Below, one piece after another: positions 49,865 through 58,453 of a stretch of 64,000 bases of DNA (position 1 is the first letter of the stretch; the number at the start of each line of letters is the position of its first letter). The DNA is from Actinoplanes sp. M2I2 (GTDB lineage Bacteria; Actinomycetota; Actinomycetes; Mycobacteriales; Micromonosporaceae): the NCBI RefSeq assembly GCF_023544445.1, contig NZ_JALPVJ010000021.1, positions 62,001 through 126,000 on the forward strand. Direction: 5' to 3'. The notes beneath the pieces were generated by a model. The model did not search any database. It saw only the letters and a list, made by a program, of their open reading frames with translations, and was not told the origin of the DNA. The position numbers were made by a program, and so were the translations under genes.

Positions 49865-52117
49865 GTGCCTGCTGACGTCCCATACCGGGATGCATCCCTG
49901 CCCGTCGACCAGCGTGTCGACGACCTGCTGGGGCGGATGACCCTGCCCGAGAAGGTGGGCCAGATGATGCAGCTGGACGCCCGGGGCGACGTGAAGGAGA
50001 TCGTCAGCGAGATGCTGGCGGGATCGATCCTGCACACCTCCCCGGCCCGGATGCTCGAGGCGATCGACCTGGTCGCCAAGACCCGGCTGCAGATTCCCCT
50101 GCTCACCGCCGAGGACTGCATCCACGGCCACTCGTTCTGGCCCGGCGCGACCATCTTCCCGACCCAGCTCGGCATGGCGGCGACCTGGGACCCCGGCCTG
50201 ATCGAACGGGTCGCCCGGGTCACCGCCGTCGAGGTGGCCGCCACCGGCATCCACTGGACCTTCTCCCCCGTCCTGTGCATCACGCGCGACCTGCGCTGGG
50301 GCCGGGTCGACGAGACGTTCGGCGAGGACCCGTTCCTCATCGGCGAGCTCGGCTCCGCGATGATCCGCGGCTACCAGGGCGGCGGCCTCGACGACCCGAC
50401 CGCGATCCTGGCCACGGCCAAGCACTTCGCGGGCTACTCCGAGACCCAGGGCGGCCGCGACGCCAGCGAGGCCGACATCAGCCCGCGCAAGCTGCGCTCC
50501 TGGTTCCTGCCGCCGTTCGAGCGGGTGGCCAAGGAGGGCTGCCGGGTCTTCATGCTCGGCTACCAGTCCATGGACGGCGTGCCCATCACCGCCAACAAGT
50601 GGCTGCTCAACGACGTGCTGAAAGAGGAGTGGGGCTTCGCCGGCACCCTGGTCACCGACTGGGACAACGTCGGCCGCATGGTCTGGGAGCAGAAGGTCTG
50701 CGCCGACTACGCCGAGGCCGCCGCGGTCGCCGTCAAGGCCGGCAACGACCTGGTCATGGTCACCCCGGGCTTCTTCGAGGGCGCCCAGGAGGCCGTCGAG
50801 CGCGGCCTGCTGGCCGAGGAGGAGATCGACGCGGCCGTCCGGCGCATCCTGCGGCTCAAGTTCGAGCTGGGCCTGTTCGAGAACCCGCGCGCGCCCTCCG
50901 AGGAGCGGCAGCGCGAGGTGATCGGCGCCGCCGAGCACGCCGAGCTGAACCTCGAGGTGGCCCGCCGCTCGCTGGTGCTGCTCAAGAACGACGGCGTGCT
51001 GCCCGTCGAGCCGACCGGCAAGTTCCGCCGGATCGCGGTCGTCGGCCCCAACAGCGACAGCGTCTCGGCCCAGCTCGGCGACTGGGCCGGCGACTCCGGC
51101 CAGGTCGACTGGATGCCCGACGGCCACCCGCGCGAGCTCACCGAGACGGTGCTCGACGGTTTCCGCGCGGTCGCCCCGTCCACCTGGGTGATCGAGCACG
51201 CCCGCGGCGCCGAGATCGAACGGCTGGTGCCCGACCCCGAGGGCGCCACCTACCCGGACGGCCAGCCCCGGCCGCCGATCTCGGTGGGGGCCCCGATCGA
51301 CCACCACCTGATCGACATGGCCCGCGACAAGGCCGTCCGCGCCGACTATGCGGTGGTCGTGGTGGGCGACACGGTCAACCTGACCGGCGAGCACAAGTCG
51401 ACCGCCACGCTCGAGCTGCAGGGCGGTCAGATCGCGCTGCTCGACGCGGTCGCCGCGACCAAGACCCCGATGATCGTCGTGCTGATCAACTCGAAGCCCT
51501 CGGTCCTGCCCCCGTCGGCCCTGGGCGCGGCCGCGATCATCCAGGCGTTCAACCCGGGCATGCGGGGCGGCCGGGCGATCGCCGAGCTGATCCTCGGTCA
51601 CATCGAGCCGAGCGGGCGGCTGCCGCTGTCGGTGGCCCGCCACGTCGGCCAGCAGCCGGTCTACTACAACACCATCCGCGGCCAGCACGGCAGCCGCTAC
51701 GCCGACCTCACGCAGGACCCGCTCTTCGTGTTCGGCGAGGGACTGACCTACACCACCCTGACGTACGGGGACCTGGCCGTCAGCACGCCGTCGGTGCCGT
51801 CGGACGGCATCGTGCGCGCGACCGTCACGCTCACCAACAGCGGCGAGCGGCCGGCTCTGGAGACCGTGCAGGCGTACATCAGCGACCTGGTCACCTCGGT
51901 CACCTGGGCCGGGCGCGAGCTGAAGGCGTACAAGCAGGTTTCGGTGCCGCCGGGCGAGACCGTGACGGTCGAGCTGGAACTGCCCGCGTCGGCCTGCTCG
52001 CTGGTCACCGCCGATGGCCGGCGCGTCGTCGAGCCGGGCGACTTCGAGCTGCTGGTCGGGCCCAGCTCCCGCGAGCGTGACCTGCTGCGGGCGCCGTTCC
52101 GGATCGTCAGCGAGTGA
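49865..52117 (+). CDS. Glycoside hydrolase family 3 beta-glucosidase-type enzyme
   Basis: 750 residues with three parts. The N-terminal barrel (~15-320) includes LPEKVGQMMQLDARG, the substrate loop ATAKHFAGYSETQGGRD, and the nucleophile aspartate in GTLVTDWDNVGRM (~residue 268). The alpha/beta sandwich (~370-580) carries SLVLLKNDGVLPV and VVVVGDTVNLTGEH. The last ~110 residues are a fibronectin-III-like domain (VTLTNSGERPALETVQAYISD). No signal peptide is seen, so it probably acts on imported oligosaccharides in the cytoplasm, releasing beta-linked glucose or xylose. GTG start. Confidence 0.92.
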   Translation: MPADVPYRDASLPVDQRVDDLLGRMTLPEKVGQMMQLDARGDVKEIVSEMLAGSILHTSPARMLEAIDLVAKTRLQIPLLTAEDCIHGHSFWPGATIFPTQLGMAATWDPGLIERVARVTAVEVAATGIHWTFSPVLCITRDLRWGRVDETFGEDPFLIGELGSAMIRGYQGGGLDDPTAILATAKHFAGYSETQGGRDASEADISPRKLRSWFLPPFERVAKEGCRVFMLGYQSMDGVPITANKWLLNDVLKEEWGFAGTLVTDWDNVGRMVWEQKVCADYAEAAAVAVKAGNDLVMVTPGFFEGAQEAVERGLLAEEEIDAAVRRILRLKFELGLFENPRAPSEERQREVIGAAEHAELNLEVARRSLVLLKNDGVLPVEPTGKFRRIAVVGPNSDSVSAQLGDWAGDSGQVDWMPDGHPRELTETVLDGFRAVAPSTWVIEHARGAEIERLVPDPEGATYPDGQPRPPISVGAPIDHHLIDMARDKAVRADYAVVVVGDTVNLTGEHKSTATLELQGGQIALLDAVAATKTPMIVVLINSKPSVLPPSALGAAAIIQAFNPGMRGGRAIAELILGHIEPSGRLPLSVARHVGQQPVYYNTIRGQHGSRYADLTQDPLFVFGEGLTYTTLTYGDLAVSTPSVPSDGIVRATVTLTNSGERPALETVQAYISDLVTSVTWAGRELKAYKQVSVPPGETVTVELELPASACSLVTADGRRVVEPGDFELLVGPSSRERDLLRAPFRIVSE

Positions 52118-52823
52118 CCGGGTGAGCGGCCGCTAAGGGCCGCAGACCAAAACCGAGTTTCCGGTACGTGGCCACGGCCGCGACATTCCAGTGGTCGGCG
52201 AGCAGCGCCACCCGGTCCCGGCCGGGCAGCAGCTCGCCGGTGACGAAGGCGCAGAGCGTCGCCGCCCGCCCCCGGCCCCGCTGGTCGGCGCGGGTGGCGA
52301 CGCCGGCCAGCAGGCCGACCCGCCGGCTCGACCAGGCGTCGGCGGCCACCGCGACCAGCTCGCCGTTCCCGTCGCGCTGCCCGGCCCACCGGGTGACGCC
52401 GGGCAGGCCGGGACGCGCGTAGGAGCCGGGAAAGTGGGCGTCGAGCAGGGCCGTGACCTCGGGCCAGGCGTCGCCGGGCAACCACTCGCCGGCGCCGGGC
52501 GTCGCGGGCGCCTCGGCCGTGTCCATCCAGGCGAACCGCCCGGCCACCGACATCCCGGGCACCCGCTCGGCCGTCTCGACGACCGTCGCCTCGTCCCCGA
52601 ACGGGCGGAACTCCGCGCCGACCTCGGGCAGCACCCGCCGCAGCAGGGCGGCCAGCGCGGCGGGCTCGCCGTGCAGGGCCAGGCGGTCGCGCCGGGACAG
52701 GCCGGGGGCGGCGACCACGGCCGCGGCGGGCTCGAGCCAGATCCGTACGCCCGGGCGGTCGGCCACCCACAGCAGGAACGGATCGTCATCGGTGGCGGCG
52801 GCGAGGTCGGCAACGCTGGGCAC
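52107..52823 (-). CDS. GNAT-family N-acetyltransferase
   Basis: 238 residues. Only the C-terminal half is clearly conserved: RVGLLAGVATRADQRGRGRAATLCAFVTGELL (GNAT motif A, R-G-x-G-R/A) and VALLADHWNVAAVATYRKLGFGLR (motif B). The N-terminal half is a degenerate GNAT-like module, giving the two-domain arrangement common in actinomycetes. The start is taken as GTG 52823, since a longer frame would overlap the divergent gene. Its stop overlaps the GH3 end by 11 bases. Substrate unknown. Confidence 0.78.
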   Translation of the reverse strand: MPSVADLAAATDDDPFLLWVADRPGVRIWLEPAAAVVAAPGLSRRDRLALHGEPAALAALLRRVLPEVGAEFRPFGDEATVVETAERVPGMSVAGRFAWMDTAEAPATPGAGEWLPGDAWPEVTALLDAHFPGSYARPGLPGVTRWAGQRDGNGELVAVAADAWSSRRVGLLAGVATRADQRGRGRAATLCAFVTGELLPGRDRVALLADHWNVAAVATYRKLGFGLRPLAAAHPVTR

Positions 52824-52865
52824 CAGCCCATCATGGCGTTGACACCGGCTGGCATCGTCGGCCGG

Positions 52866-53546
52866 GTGCCGATCATCACGCCTCGCCGGTTGCTGCGTCT
52901 CACCCTGTTCACGGCGGTCGCCGCCATCGCTCTGGGCGGGCTGACGTCGGCCGGCGGCGAGGTGTGGACCCGGGCCGCCGCCCACGGCCACGTCTACGGC
53001 GAGGCCGACGTGCCCGCCGCGCCGGTCGCCCTCGTGCTCGGCGCCGAGGTGTACGCCGACGGGGCGCCGTCGCCGTTCCTGGCCGCCCGCCTCGACATCG
53101 CCAAGCGCCTGCTCGACGCGGGCAAGGTCCGGGCCATCCTGGTCTCGGGCGACCACGGCCGCTGGGAGTACGACGAGCCCGGCTCGATGGAGGTCTACCT
53201 GGTCGCGCACGGCGTCCCGGCGTCCCGGATCGCGATCGACTACGCCGGCTTCGACACGTACGACTCGTGCGCGCGGGCCGGCCGCGTCTTCGGCGTCCGC
53301 GAAGCGATCGTCGTCACCCAGACCTACCACCTCGACCGCGCGGTCGCGCTCTGCCGCAGCCTGGGCGTCGAAGCCACCGGCGTCGGCGACGACACGGTCA
53401 AGATGTACCGGGAGCCGTGGCGCAACTCGGTGATCCGCGAACGCGGCGCCGTGGTCAAGGCCGTCGCCGACGTCGTCACCGGCCGCGACCCGGTCTTCCT
53501 CGGCCGCCCCGAGACCACCGTCCAGGAAGCTCTCGCCGCCTCCTGA
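52866..53546 (+). CDS. YdcF/SanA-family (DUF218) membrane-anchored protein
   Basis: 226 residues. An N-terminal anchor helix (LLRLTLFTAVAAIALGGLTSAGG) precedes the DUF218 fold: PVALVLGAEVYADGAPSPFLAARLDIAKRLL, AILVSGDHG, EPGSMEVYLVAHGVPASRI, DYAGFDTYDSCARAGRVF, and IVVTQTYHLDRAVALC. SanA relatives affect envelope barrier function and vancomycin tolerance, chemistry unknown. GTG 52866 gives the best signal anchor; ATG 52833 would add 11 residues. Neither has a strong ribosome site. Divergent from the GNAT gene. Confidence 0.85.
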   Translation: MPIITPRRLLRLTLFTAVAAIALGGLTSAGGEVWTRAAAHGHVYGEADVPAAPVALVLGAEVYADGAPSPFLAARLDIAKRLLDAGKVRAILVSGDHGRWEYDEPGSMEVYLVAHGVPASRIAIDYAGFDTYDSCARAGRVFGVREAIVVTQTYHLDRAVALCRSLGVEATGVGDDTVKMYREPWRNSVIRERGAVVKAVADVVTGRDPVFLGRPETTVQEALAAS

Positions 53547-53623
53547 CCCGCCCGTCATTGCCTGCCTCGATCGGACAGACCGCGCGGCTTCCGCCGGCCC
53601 GGCCCGGGCCATAGCGTGGCGAC

Positions 53624-54955
53624 ATGACAGGCGGCGCGCGACGTCCCGAGCTCGACGCGATCCGGCTCGTGGTCGTGCTCGGGCTGGTGTTCTTCCACAG
53701 TGGGCTCGTCTTCGACGAGCGCGACGACTTCTACGTCAAGAACGCGCAGACGACCGAGGCGATCACCTGGGTGGCCGGGCTGGGCGTGGTGTGGGCGATG
53801 CCGGCGCTGTTCCTGATCGCCGGGCTGGGCTCGTGGCACTCGCTGGGCCGTCGCGGTACCGGTGGCTTCGTGCGCGAACGCCTGCTGCGGCTGGGGGTTC
53901 CGCTGGTGTTCGCGACGCTGACCATCGTGCCCGTGCCGCAGTGGCTGCGGTTGCGGTCGGCCGATCCCGGCTACGACGAGTCCTACCCGCGCTTCCTGCT
54001 GCGCTTCTTCGACGTACATCTGAGCCTGTCCAACTTTCCGTTCCTGGTCCGGGGCGAGGACTTCGAGACCGGGCACCTGTGGTTCGTGGTGTTGCTGCTG
54101 GCCTTCTCGCTGATGCTGGCCCTGGTGGCCCGATGGCTGCCGGCGGCGCGGCTGAGCTTCGTGTCCCGGCGCGGCGTGTTCCTGATCCTCCCGGCGATCC
54201 CGCTGGTGGTGATCGGCGCGCTGCTGGGCATGGAGGAGGCGTTCGCCGGCTGGAGCCGCTGGGCCTACCTGCTGTTCTTCCTCTACGGCTTCGTGCTGGC
54301 CGGCGACGACCACTTCCGTACGGCCATGCGCCGCGACGCCAAGCCGGCGGCGATCATCGGTTTCGTGCTCTTCGGCGCGTCCGGCCTCCTGCTGGGCACG
54401 GCCGACGGCGAACCGTTCACCGACCTCACCGCCCACGCCGTGGCCGCCCGGATCGTCTTCGCCGCGGCCGGCTGGTGCTGGCTGGTGGCGATCCTGGGCC
54501 TGCTCGACCGAGGCCCGCGCCCGACCGGACCGGCCACCAGCGACCGCGATTCACCCGAACCCGGAGCGGCCACCAGCGACGGCAGACCACGCGAGCCCGA
54601 ACCGGTCGCTAGCGAGCACCGACCACGCGAGCCCGAGCCCGCAACAAGTGACCGCACCATCCGCGAGCCCGCCGCAAGCGACCGCGCGCCGCGCGAGCCC
54701 GGGCCGGTCATCGGCGAGCCGCCGCCGCGGAAACGCCGGCCGGTGCTTGCCTATCTCGCCGCCGCGGCTCTGCCGCTCTACATCCTCCACCAGCCGATCG
54801 TCGTGACCGTGGCCTATTTCGCCGTGCAGTGGAGCGCGCCGATGGCCGTGAAGTTCCTGGCCATCGTCGTGCTGTCCTTCGCGATCATGTTCGCCGTCCA
54901 CGACCTACTGGTCCGCCGGACCGCCGTGACCCGTTTCCTGTTCGGCATGCGCTGA
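53624..54955 (+). CDS. Acyltransferase-3 family membrane protein with repetitive linker
   Basis: 443 residues, about ten membrane helices, matching the acyltransferase-3 (OafA/NodX-type) family: RRPELDAIRLVVVLGLVFFHSGLVF near the start with the conserved histidine, and FETGHLWFVVLLLAFSL. These enzymes O-acylate surface sugars using acyl groups carried across the membrane. Between the eighth and ninth helices (~residues 300-365) lies a hydrophilic Pro/Glu/Arg-rich stretch of five imperfect 11-13-residue repeats (ATSDR...REPEP). No partner gene is adjacent. Confidence 0.85.
   Translation: MTGGARRPELDAIRLVVVLGLVFFHSGLVFDERDDFYVKNAQTTEAITWVAGLGVVWAMPALFLIAGLGSWHSLGRRGTGGFVRERLLRLGVPLVFATLTIVPVPQWLRLRSADPGYDESYPRFLLRFFDVHLSLSNFPFLVRGEDFETGHLWFVVLLLAFSLMLALVARWLPAARLSFVSRRGVFLILPAIPLVVIGALLGMEEAFAGWSRWAYLLFFLYGFVLAGDDHFRTAMRRDAKPAAIIGFVLFGASGLLLGTADGEPFTDLTAHAVAARIVFAAAGWCWLVAILGLLDRGPRPTGPATSDRDSPEPGAATSDGRPREPEPVASEHRPREPEPATSDRTIREPAASDRAPREPGPVIGEPPPRKRRPVLAYLAAAALPLYILHQPIVVTVAYFAVQWSAPMAVKFLAIVVLSFAIMFAVHDLLVRRTAVTRFLFGMR
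54526..54722 (+). repeat. Imperfect ~36-bp repeats in the acyltransferase linker
   Basis: Five copies of a 33- to 39-bp unit containing GACCACGCGAGCCCGA-like sequence encode the ATSDR/REPEP-type linker of the acyltransferase. Copies vary in length by whole codons, which keeps the frame open. Confidence 0.7.
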
Positions 54956-55064
54956 CCCGTGTGCGGCCGGCCGAACACCCCGCGACTGCGACTCCGCCCG
55001 CCCACGGCGCCGACGGCATGCCGTGCTGGTCTGCCGACCCACACGCCGCCCGACGCTGCCGGTT

Positions 55065-55529
55065 TCAGGAAGACGGCGCCTGCCGCTGCCAGTTCCGGAA
55101 GACGAAGCGGTGCACCGACTTCAGGCCCACCCAGAGCGCGGGATACAGGACGGCGGCGAAACGGTTGCGCACCGACACCGTGGTCGTCCGGGTGACGCGG
55201 GTGCCGGCGCCCTCGGGTACCAGCTCGAAGGTGTCGCCGAGCCGGTCGACGAACCGGTCGAAGCAGAGGTCGGTCTCCTCCATGTGGAACGCCAAGCGGG
55301 CCGGCGGCTCCCACACGTCGATGCGCTGCCGGATCACGCCCTGCTCGGAGACGCACTGCCGGGTGGCGCCGACCTCGCCCGGCCCGGCCGGCAGCCGGCA
55401 CTCCTGCGGGCGCGGCGTCCCGAGATAGAAGACCGGGCACCGCGGCGTCAGCTCGACGCGCGAGTCGCACAACGCCGGCCACATCTGCGACGGGCTCTGG
55501 GGAACACTCCACCTGGTCCGCACCATCAT
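55065..55529 (-). CDS. SRPBCC-fold (START-like) protein
   Basis: 154 residues. Helix-grip fold features: RWSVPQSPSQMWPALCDSRV at the N-terminus, a long central sheet region (EQGVIRQRIDVWEPPARLAFHMEETDLCF) and GDTFELVPEGAGTRVTRTTTVSVR before the long C-terminal helix. SRPBCC proteins hold hydrophobic ligands such as polyketide intermediates or lipids. ATG 55529 is the likelier start (GGGGTC upstream); an in-frame ATG at 55577 would add 16 residues. Divergent from the M28 peptidase. Confidence 0.75.
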   Translation of the reverse strand: MMVRTRWSVPQSPSQMWPALCDSRVELTPRCPVFYLGTPRPQECRLPAGPGEVGATRQCVSEQGVIRQRIDVWEPPARLAFHMEETDLCFDRFVDRLGDTFELVPEGAGTRVTRTTTVSVRNRFAAVLYPALWVGLKSVHRFVFRNWQRQAPSS

Positions 55530-55606
55530 GACCCCGAACGTAGGCCAGCATGCCAAGACATCGATGAGCATGGACATCTTTGGGTTCCGGGGTCAGAGTG
55601 GACGGC

Positions 55607-56974
55607 ATGGCCAAGTCGACGAGACGTGCGTTTCTGACGGTTTCCGCGGCGGCCGCGGCCGCGCCGCTGATCGCGGGTGAGGCGAGGGCGGGCGCCGTAC
55701 CCAAGGGGGACCTGAAGGCGATCCTGCGGGAGATCGACCCCGAGCGGATCGAGGCGACCGTCCGCAAGCTGGTCTCCTTCGGGACCCGGCACACCCTGTC
55801 CAGCCAGGACGACCCGGTGCGCGGCATCGGCGCCGCGCGGGACTGGATCTTCGCCGAGCTGCAGCGGTACGCCGCCACGTCCGGCGGTCGTCTGGCGGTC
55901 GAGCTGCAGTCCTTCGTGCAGCCGGTCTCGCCGCGCATCCCGGCCCCGACCACGATCACCAACGTGATCGCCACGCTCACCGGCAGCGTCACGCCCGACC
56001 GCGTCTACGTCGTGACCGGGCACTACGACTCCCGGGTCACCGACGTCATGGACGCGGTCAAGGACTCGCCGGGCGCCGACGACGACGCGTCCGGCGTGGC
56101 CGTCGTCCTCGAGCTGGCGCGCGTGCTCGCGACCCGCCGGCCCGAGGCGACCATCGTCTTCGCCGCGGTGGCCGCCGAGGAGCAGGGACTGTACGGCTCC
56201 GACCACATGGCCCAGGTGTTCAAGGACAGCGGCGCCGACATCCAGGCCATGTTCAGCAACGACATCGTCGGCACGGGCAAGGCCCACGACGGCACGCCGG
56301 CCAACCCGCGGTCGGTGCGGCTCTTCGTCGAGGGCGTGCCGACGTCGGAGACGGCCGCCCAGGCCACCGTCCGCAAGAGTGTCGGCGGCGAGAACGACGG
56401 GCCGTCCCGGCAGCTCGGCCGGTTCGTGGACGACGTGGCCAGCAACGCGCAGACCGGCATGGACGTGCGCGTCATCTGGCGGCGCGACCGCTACCTGCGT
56501 GGCAGCGACCACATCTCGTTCCTGCTGCGCGGCTACCCGGCGGCCCGCTTCACCGAGCCGCGGGAGAACTTCGCCCACGAGCACCAGGACGTCCGCGTCG
56601 AGAACGGCGTCCAGTACGGCGACCTGGTCGAGTTCTGCGACTTCGCGTACATCGCCCGGGTGGCCCGGGTGAACGCGGCCGCGCTCTGGTCGCTGGCCCA
56701 GGCCCCCGGCACCCCGCGCGGTGTCGTCATCGACACCACCCAGCTCACCAACGCCACGACGCTGCGCTGGCAGCTCGGCACCGAGCCCGACCTGGCCGGA
56801 TACGAGGTGGTGTGGCGCGAGACGACCGCCTCGGACTGGCAGCACTCGCGGGCCGTGGGCAAGGTGACCGAGGTGACGATCGACCTCTCCAAGGACAACG
56901 TCTTCTTCGGCGTACGCGCGGTCGACGCCGACGGGCACCGCAGTCCGGCCGCCGCACCCGAGCCGTCCAGCTGA
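55607..56974 (+). CDS. Tat-exported M28-family metallopeptidase
   Basis: 455 residues. Tat signal STRRAFLTVSAAAAAAPLIAG, then a M28 zinc aminopeptidase domain: VTGHYDSR (His and Asp ligands), DDDASGVAVVLELARVL (bridging Asp), AAEEQGLYGSDHMAQVF (catalytic Glu and Glu ligand), ISFLLRGYPAARFTE, and FAHEHQD. A C-terminal fibronectin-III-like domain follows (TLRWQLGTEPDLAGYEVVWRETTASDW). It would remove N-terminal residues from peptides outside the cell. An in-frame GTG nine bases upstream is an alternative start. Confidence 0.9.
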   Translation: MAKSTRRAFLTVSAAAAAAPLIAGEARAGAVPKGDLKAILREIDPERIEATVRKLVSFGTRHTLSSQDDPVRGIGAARDWIFAELQRYAATSGGRLAVELQSFVQPVSPRIPAPTTITNVIATLTGSVTPDRVYVVTGHYDSRVTDVMDAVKDSPGADDDASGVAVVLELARVLATRRPEATIVFAAVAAEEQGLYGSDHMAQVFKDSGADIQAMFSNDIVGTGKAHDGTPANPRSVRLFVEGVPTSETAAQATVRKSVGGENDGPSRQLGRFVDDVASNAQTGMDVRVIWRRDRYLRGSDHISFLLRGYPAARFTEPRENFAHEHQDVRVENGVQYGDLVEFCDFAYIARVARVNAAALWSLAQAPGTPRGVVIDTTQLTNATTLRWQLGTEPDLAGYEVVWRETTASDWQHSRAVGKVTEVTIDLSKDNVFFGVRAVDADGHRSPAAAPEPSS

Positions 56975-57022
56975 TTTCCTCATCCCCAGAGCGGACACGC
57001 CGGGTGGTCCCCCGGTGCGACC

Positions 57023-58123
57023 ATGAGGACCATGACCTTGGAACACACGGCCTTGGAACACACGGCCTTGGACCACACGGTCCGGTTGCGCTTCGGGAAT
57101 CGGTCGCGCGCCGCGGCGACACACACCAACCTCTCCGCCGTACGCCTCGACGGGCCCGTGCTGTGGATCGCCGGCGACGAGACCGCGACCGTGGAGCGCC
57201 TGGCCGCCGACGACCCGGCCCGGCCGACCGAGTTCGCCGGCGAGACGACGTACCGCCTGGGCGACTTCATCACCCTGCCCGGCACCGACATCGAGGAGGA
57301 GGCCGACGTCGAAGGGCTGGCCCGGTCGGGGCGGTTCCTCTGGGCGATCGGCTCGCACAGCCTGCGCCGCAAACAGATCAAGGAGCGGCACGAGGGAGCC
57401 AAGGCGCTCAAGCGGCTGGCGCGCATCGAGGGGCAGGAGAACCGCCAGATTCTCGTACGCCTGCCGATCGCCGACGTGGACGGCCTGCCCACCCCCGTAC
57501 GGGAGCTGGAGGTCGACGGCGAGAAGCACCACGCGGCGGCGCTGGGCGGCCGGGACGACCTGCGTCACCTGCTGCGCCGCGACGAGCACCTGGCGCCGTT
57601 CCTGGCCATTCCGGGCAAGGACAACGGGCTCGACATCGAGGGCATCGCGGTCAGCGACGACCGGATCTACGTGGGCCTGCGCGGGCCGGTGCTGCGCGGG
57701 TGGGCGTTCGTGCTGGAGCTGCGGCCCTACGTCGACCCCGACCAGCCCGACCGGCTGCGGCTGCACGAGTTCGCCGACGGCTTCACCTACCGCAAGCACG
57801 TGCTCCGGCTGGACGGGCTCGGCGTCCGCGACCTGTGCCCCGACGGCGACGACCTGCTGATCCTGGCCGGCCCGACGATGGACCTGGACGGCCCGGTGCG
57901 GGTGTACCGCTGGCACGGCGCCCGCCGGACCGAGCAGCCGACGATCGTGCGCGGCGACCTGCTCAGCCGCGAGCTCGAGCTGACGTTCGGCGAGGGCGAC
58001 GACCACGCCGAGGGCATCAGCCGCTACGGCGACGGCCGCCTCCTCATCGTCTACGACAGCCCGGCCGCCGTCCGCCTCACCGACGACGGCGCCGTCATCG
58101 CCGACGTCGTCCGCCTGCCGTAA
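57023..58123 (+). CDS. DUF3616-family beta-propeller-like protein
   Basis: 366 residues. Repeating sheet segments such as AVRLDGPVLWIAGDETATVERL, ADVEGLARSGRFLWAIGSHS, LDIEGIAVSDDRIYVGLRGPVLRGWAFVLEL and GDDHAEGISRYGDGRLLIVYD match DUF3616, with recurring EGI/EGL acidic glycine loops. Function unknown; propeller folds often bind metals or phosphoesters. No signal peptide. The first 20 residues contain three copies of a LEHTA-type pentapeptide from 15-bp repeats. ATG at 57023 or 57032. Confidence 0.82.
   Translation: MRTMTLEHTALEHTALDHTVRLRFGNRSRAAATHTNLSAVRLDGPVLWIAGDETATVERLAADDPARPTEFAGETTYRLGDFITLPGTDIEEEADVEGLARSGRFLWAIGSHSLRRKQIKERHEGAKALKRLARIEGQENRQILVRLPIADVDGLPTPVRELEVDGEKHHAAALGGRDDLRHLLRRDEHLAPFLAIPGKDNGLDIEGIAVSDDRIYVGLRGPVLRGWAFVLELRPYVDPDQPDRLRLHEFADGFTYRKHVLRLDGLGVRDLCPDGDDLLILAGPTMDLDGPVRVYRWHGARRTEQPTIVRGDLLSRELELTFGEGDDHAEGISRYGDGRLLIVYDSPAAVRLTDDGAVIADVVRLP
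57036..57080 (+). repeat. Three 15-bp tandem repeats at the DUF3616 gene start
   Basis: CCTTGGAACACACGG occurs at 57036, 57051 and, with one change, 57066. Units are in frame and encode repeated L(E/D)HTA pentapeptides immediately after the start codon. Confidence 0.9.
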
Positions 58124-58164
58124 ATCCCCCGCCCCGCGGACGCTGGGCACCTACGGTTGCTCCC

Positions 58165-58431
58165 ATGGAGCGGGTCAGCGTTCGGGAGCTGAGCCGGCAC
58201 ACGAGCCGGGTCCTGGCTCGGGTGCGGGCGGGCGACCCCGTCGAGATAACTGATCGGGGGCGCCCGATCGCTCGGCTCATCCCGATGGGCGGCGACCGTT
58301 CCGTCCTGGCCGAACTGGTCGCCGCGGGCCGGGCTGTGGCCCCGACCGGTGGTGGGCCGGTCCCGTTGCCACCGAAGCTCGGTGACGACGGCGTGGACGT
58401 CGCCGCCGTCCTCTCCGACACGCGTTTCTGA
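58165..58431 (+). CDS. Phd/YefM-family antitoxin, no adjacent toxin
   Basis: 88 residues. N-terminal Phd/YefM DNA-binding and toxin-contact fold: RVSVRELSRHTSRVLARVRAGDPVEITDRGRPIARLIPM. The C-terminal half is a disordered toxin-binding tail of the kind used against VapC-type PIN toxins. The next gene downstream is on the opposite strand and encodes a transporter, so no partner toxin is present within several kilobases. It may be a solitary regulator or the remnant of a lost pair. Start ATG 58165 has only a weak ribosome site. Confidence 0.85.
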   Translation: MERVSVRELSRHTSRVLARVRAGDPVEITDRGRPIARLIPMGGDRSVLAELVAAGRAVAPTGGGPVPLPPKLGDDGVDVAAVLSDTRF

Positions 58432-58453
58432 TTCGCGCCCGACGACAGCGAAG

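Noticed and set aside
48818..51688. A 956-codon minus-strand open frame
   Set aside because: Antisense to the Crp-type, small-protein and GH3 genes; no recognised domains and biased shadow composition.
55526..58150. An 874-codon minus-strand open frame
   Set aside because: Antisense to the M28 peptidase and DUF3616 genes, both with clear motifs.
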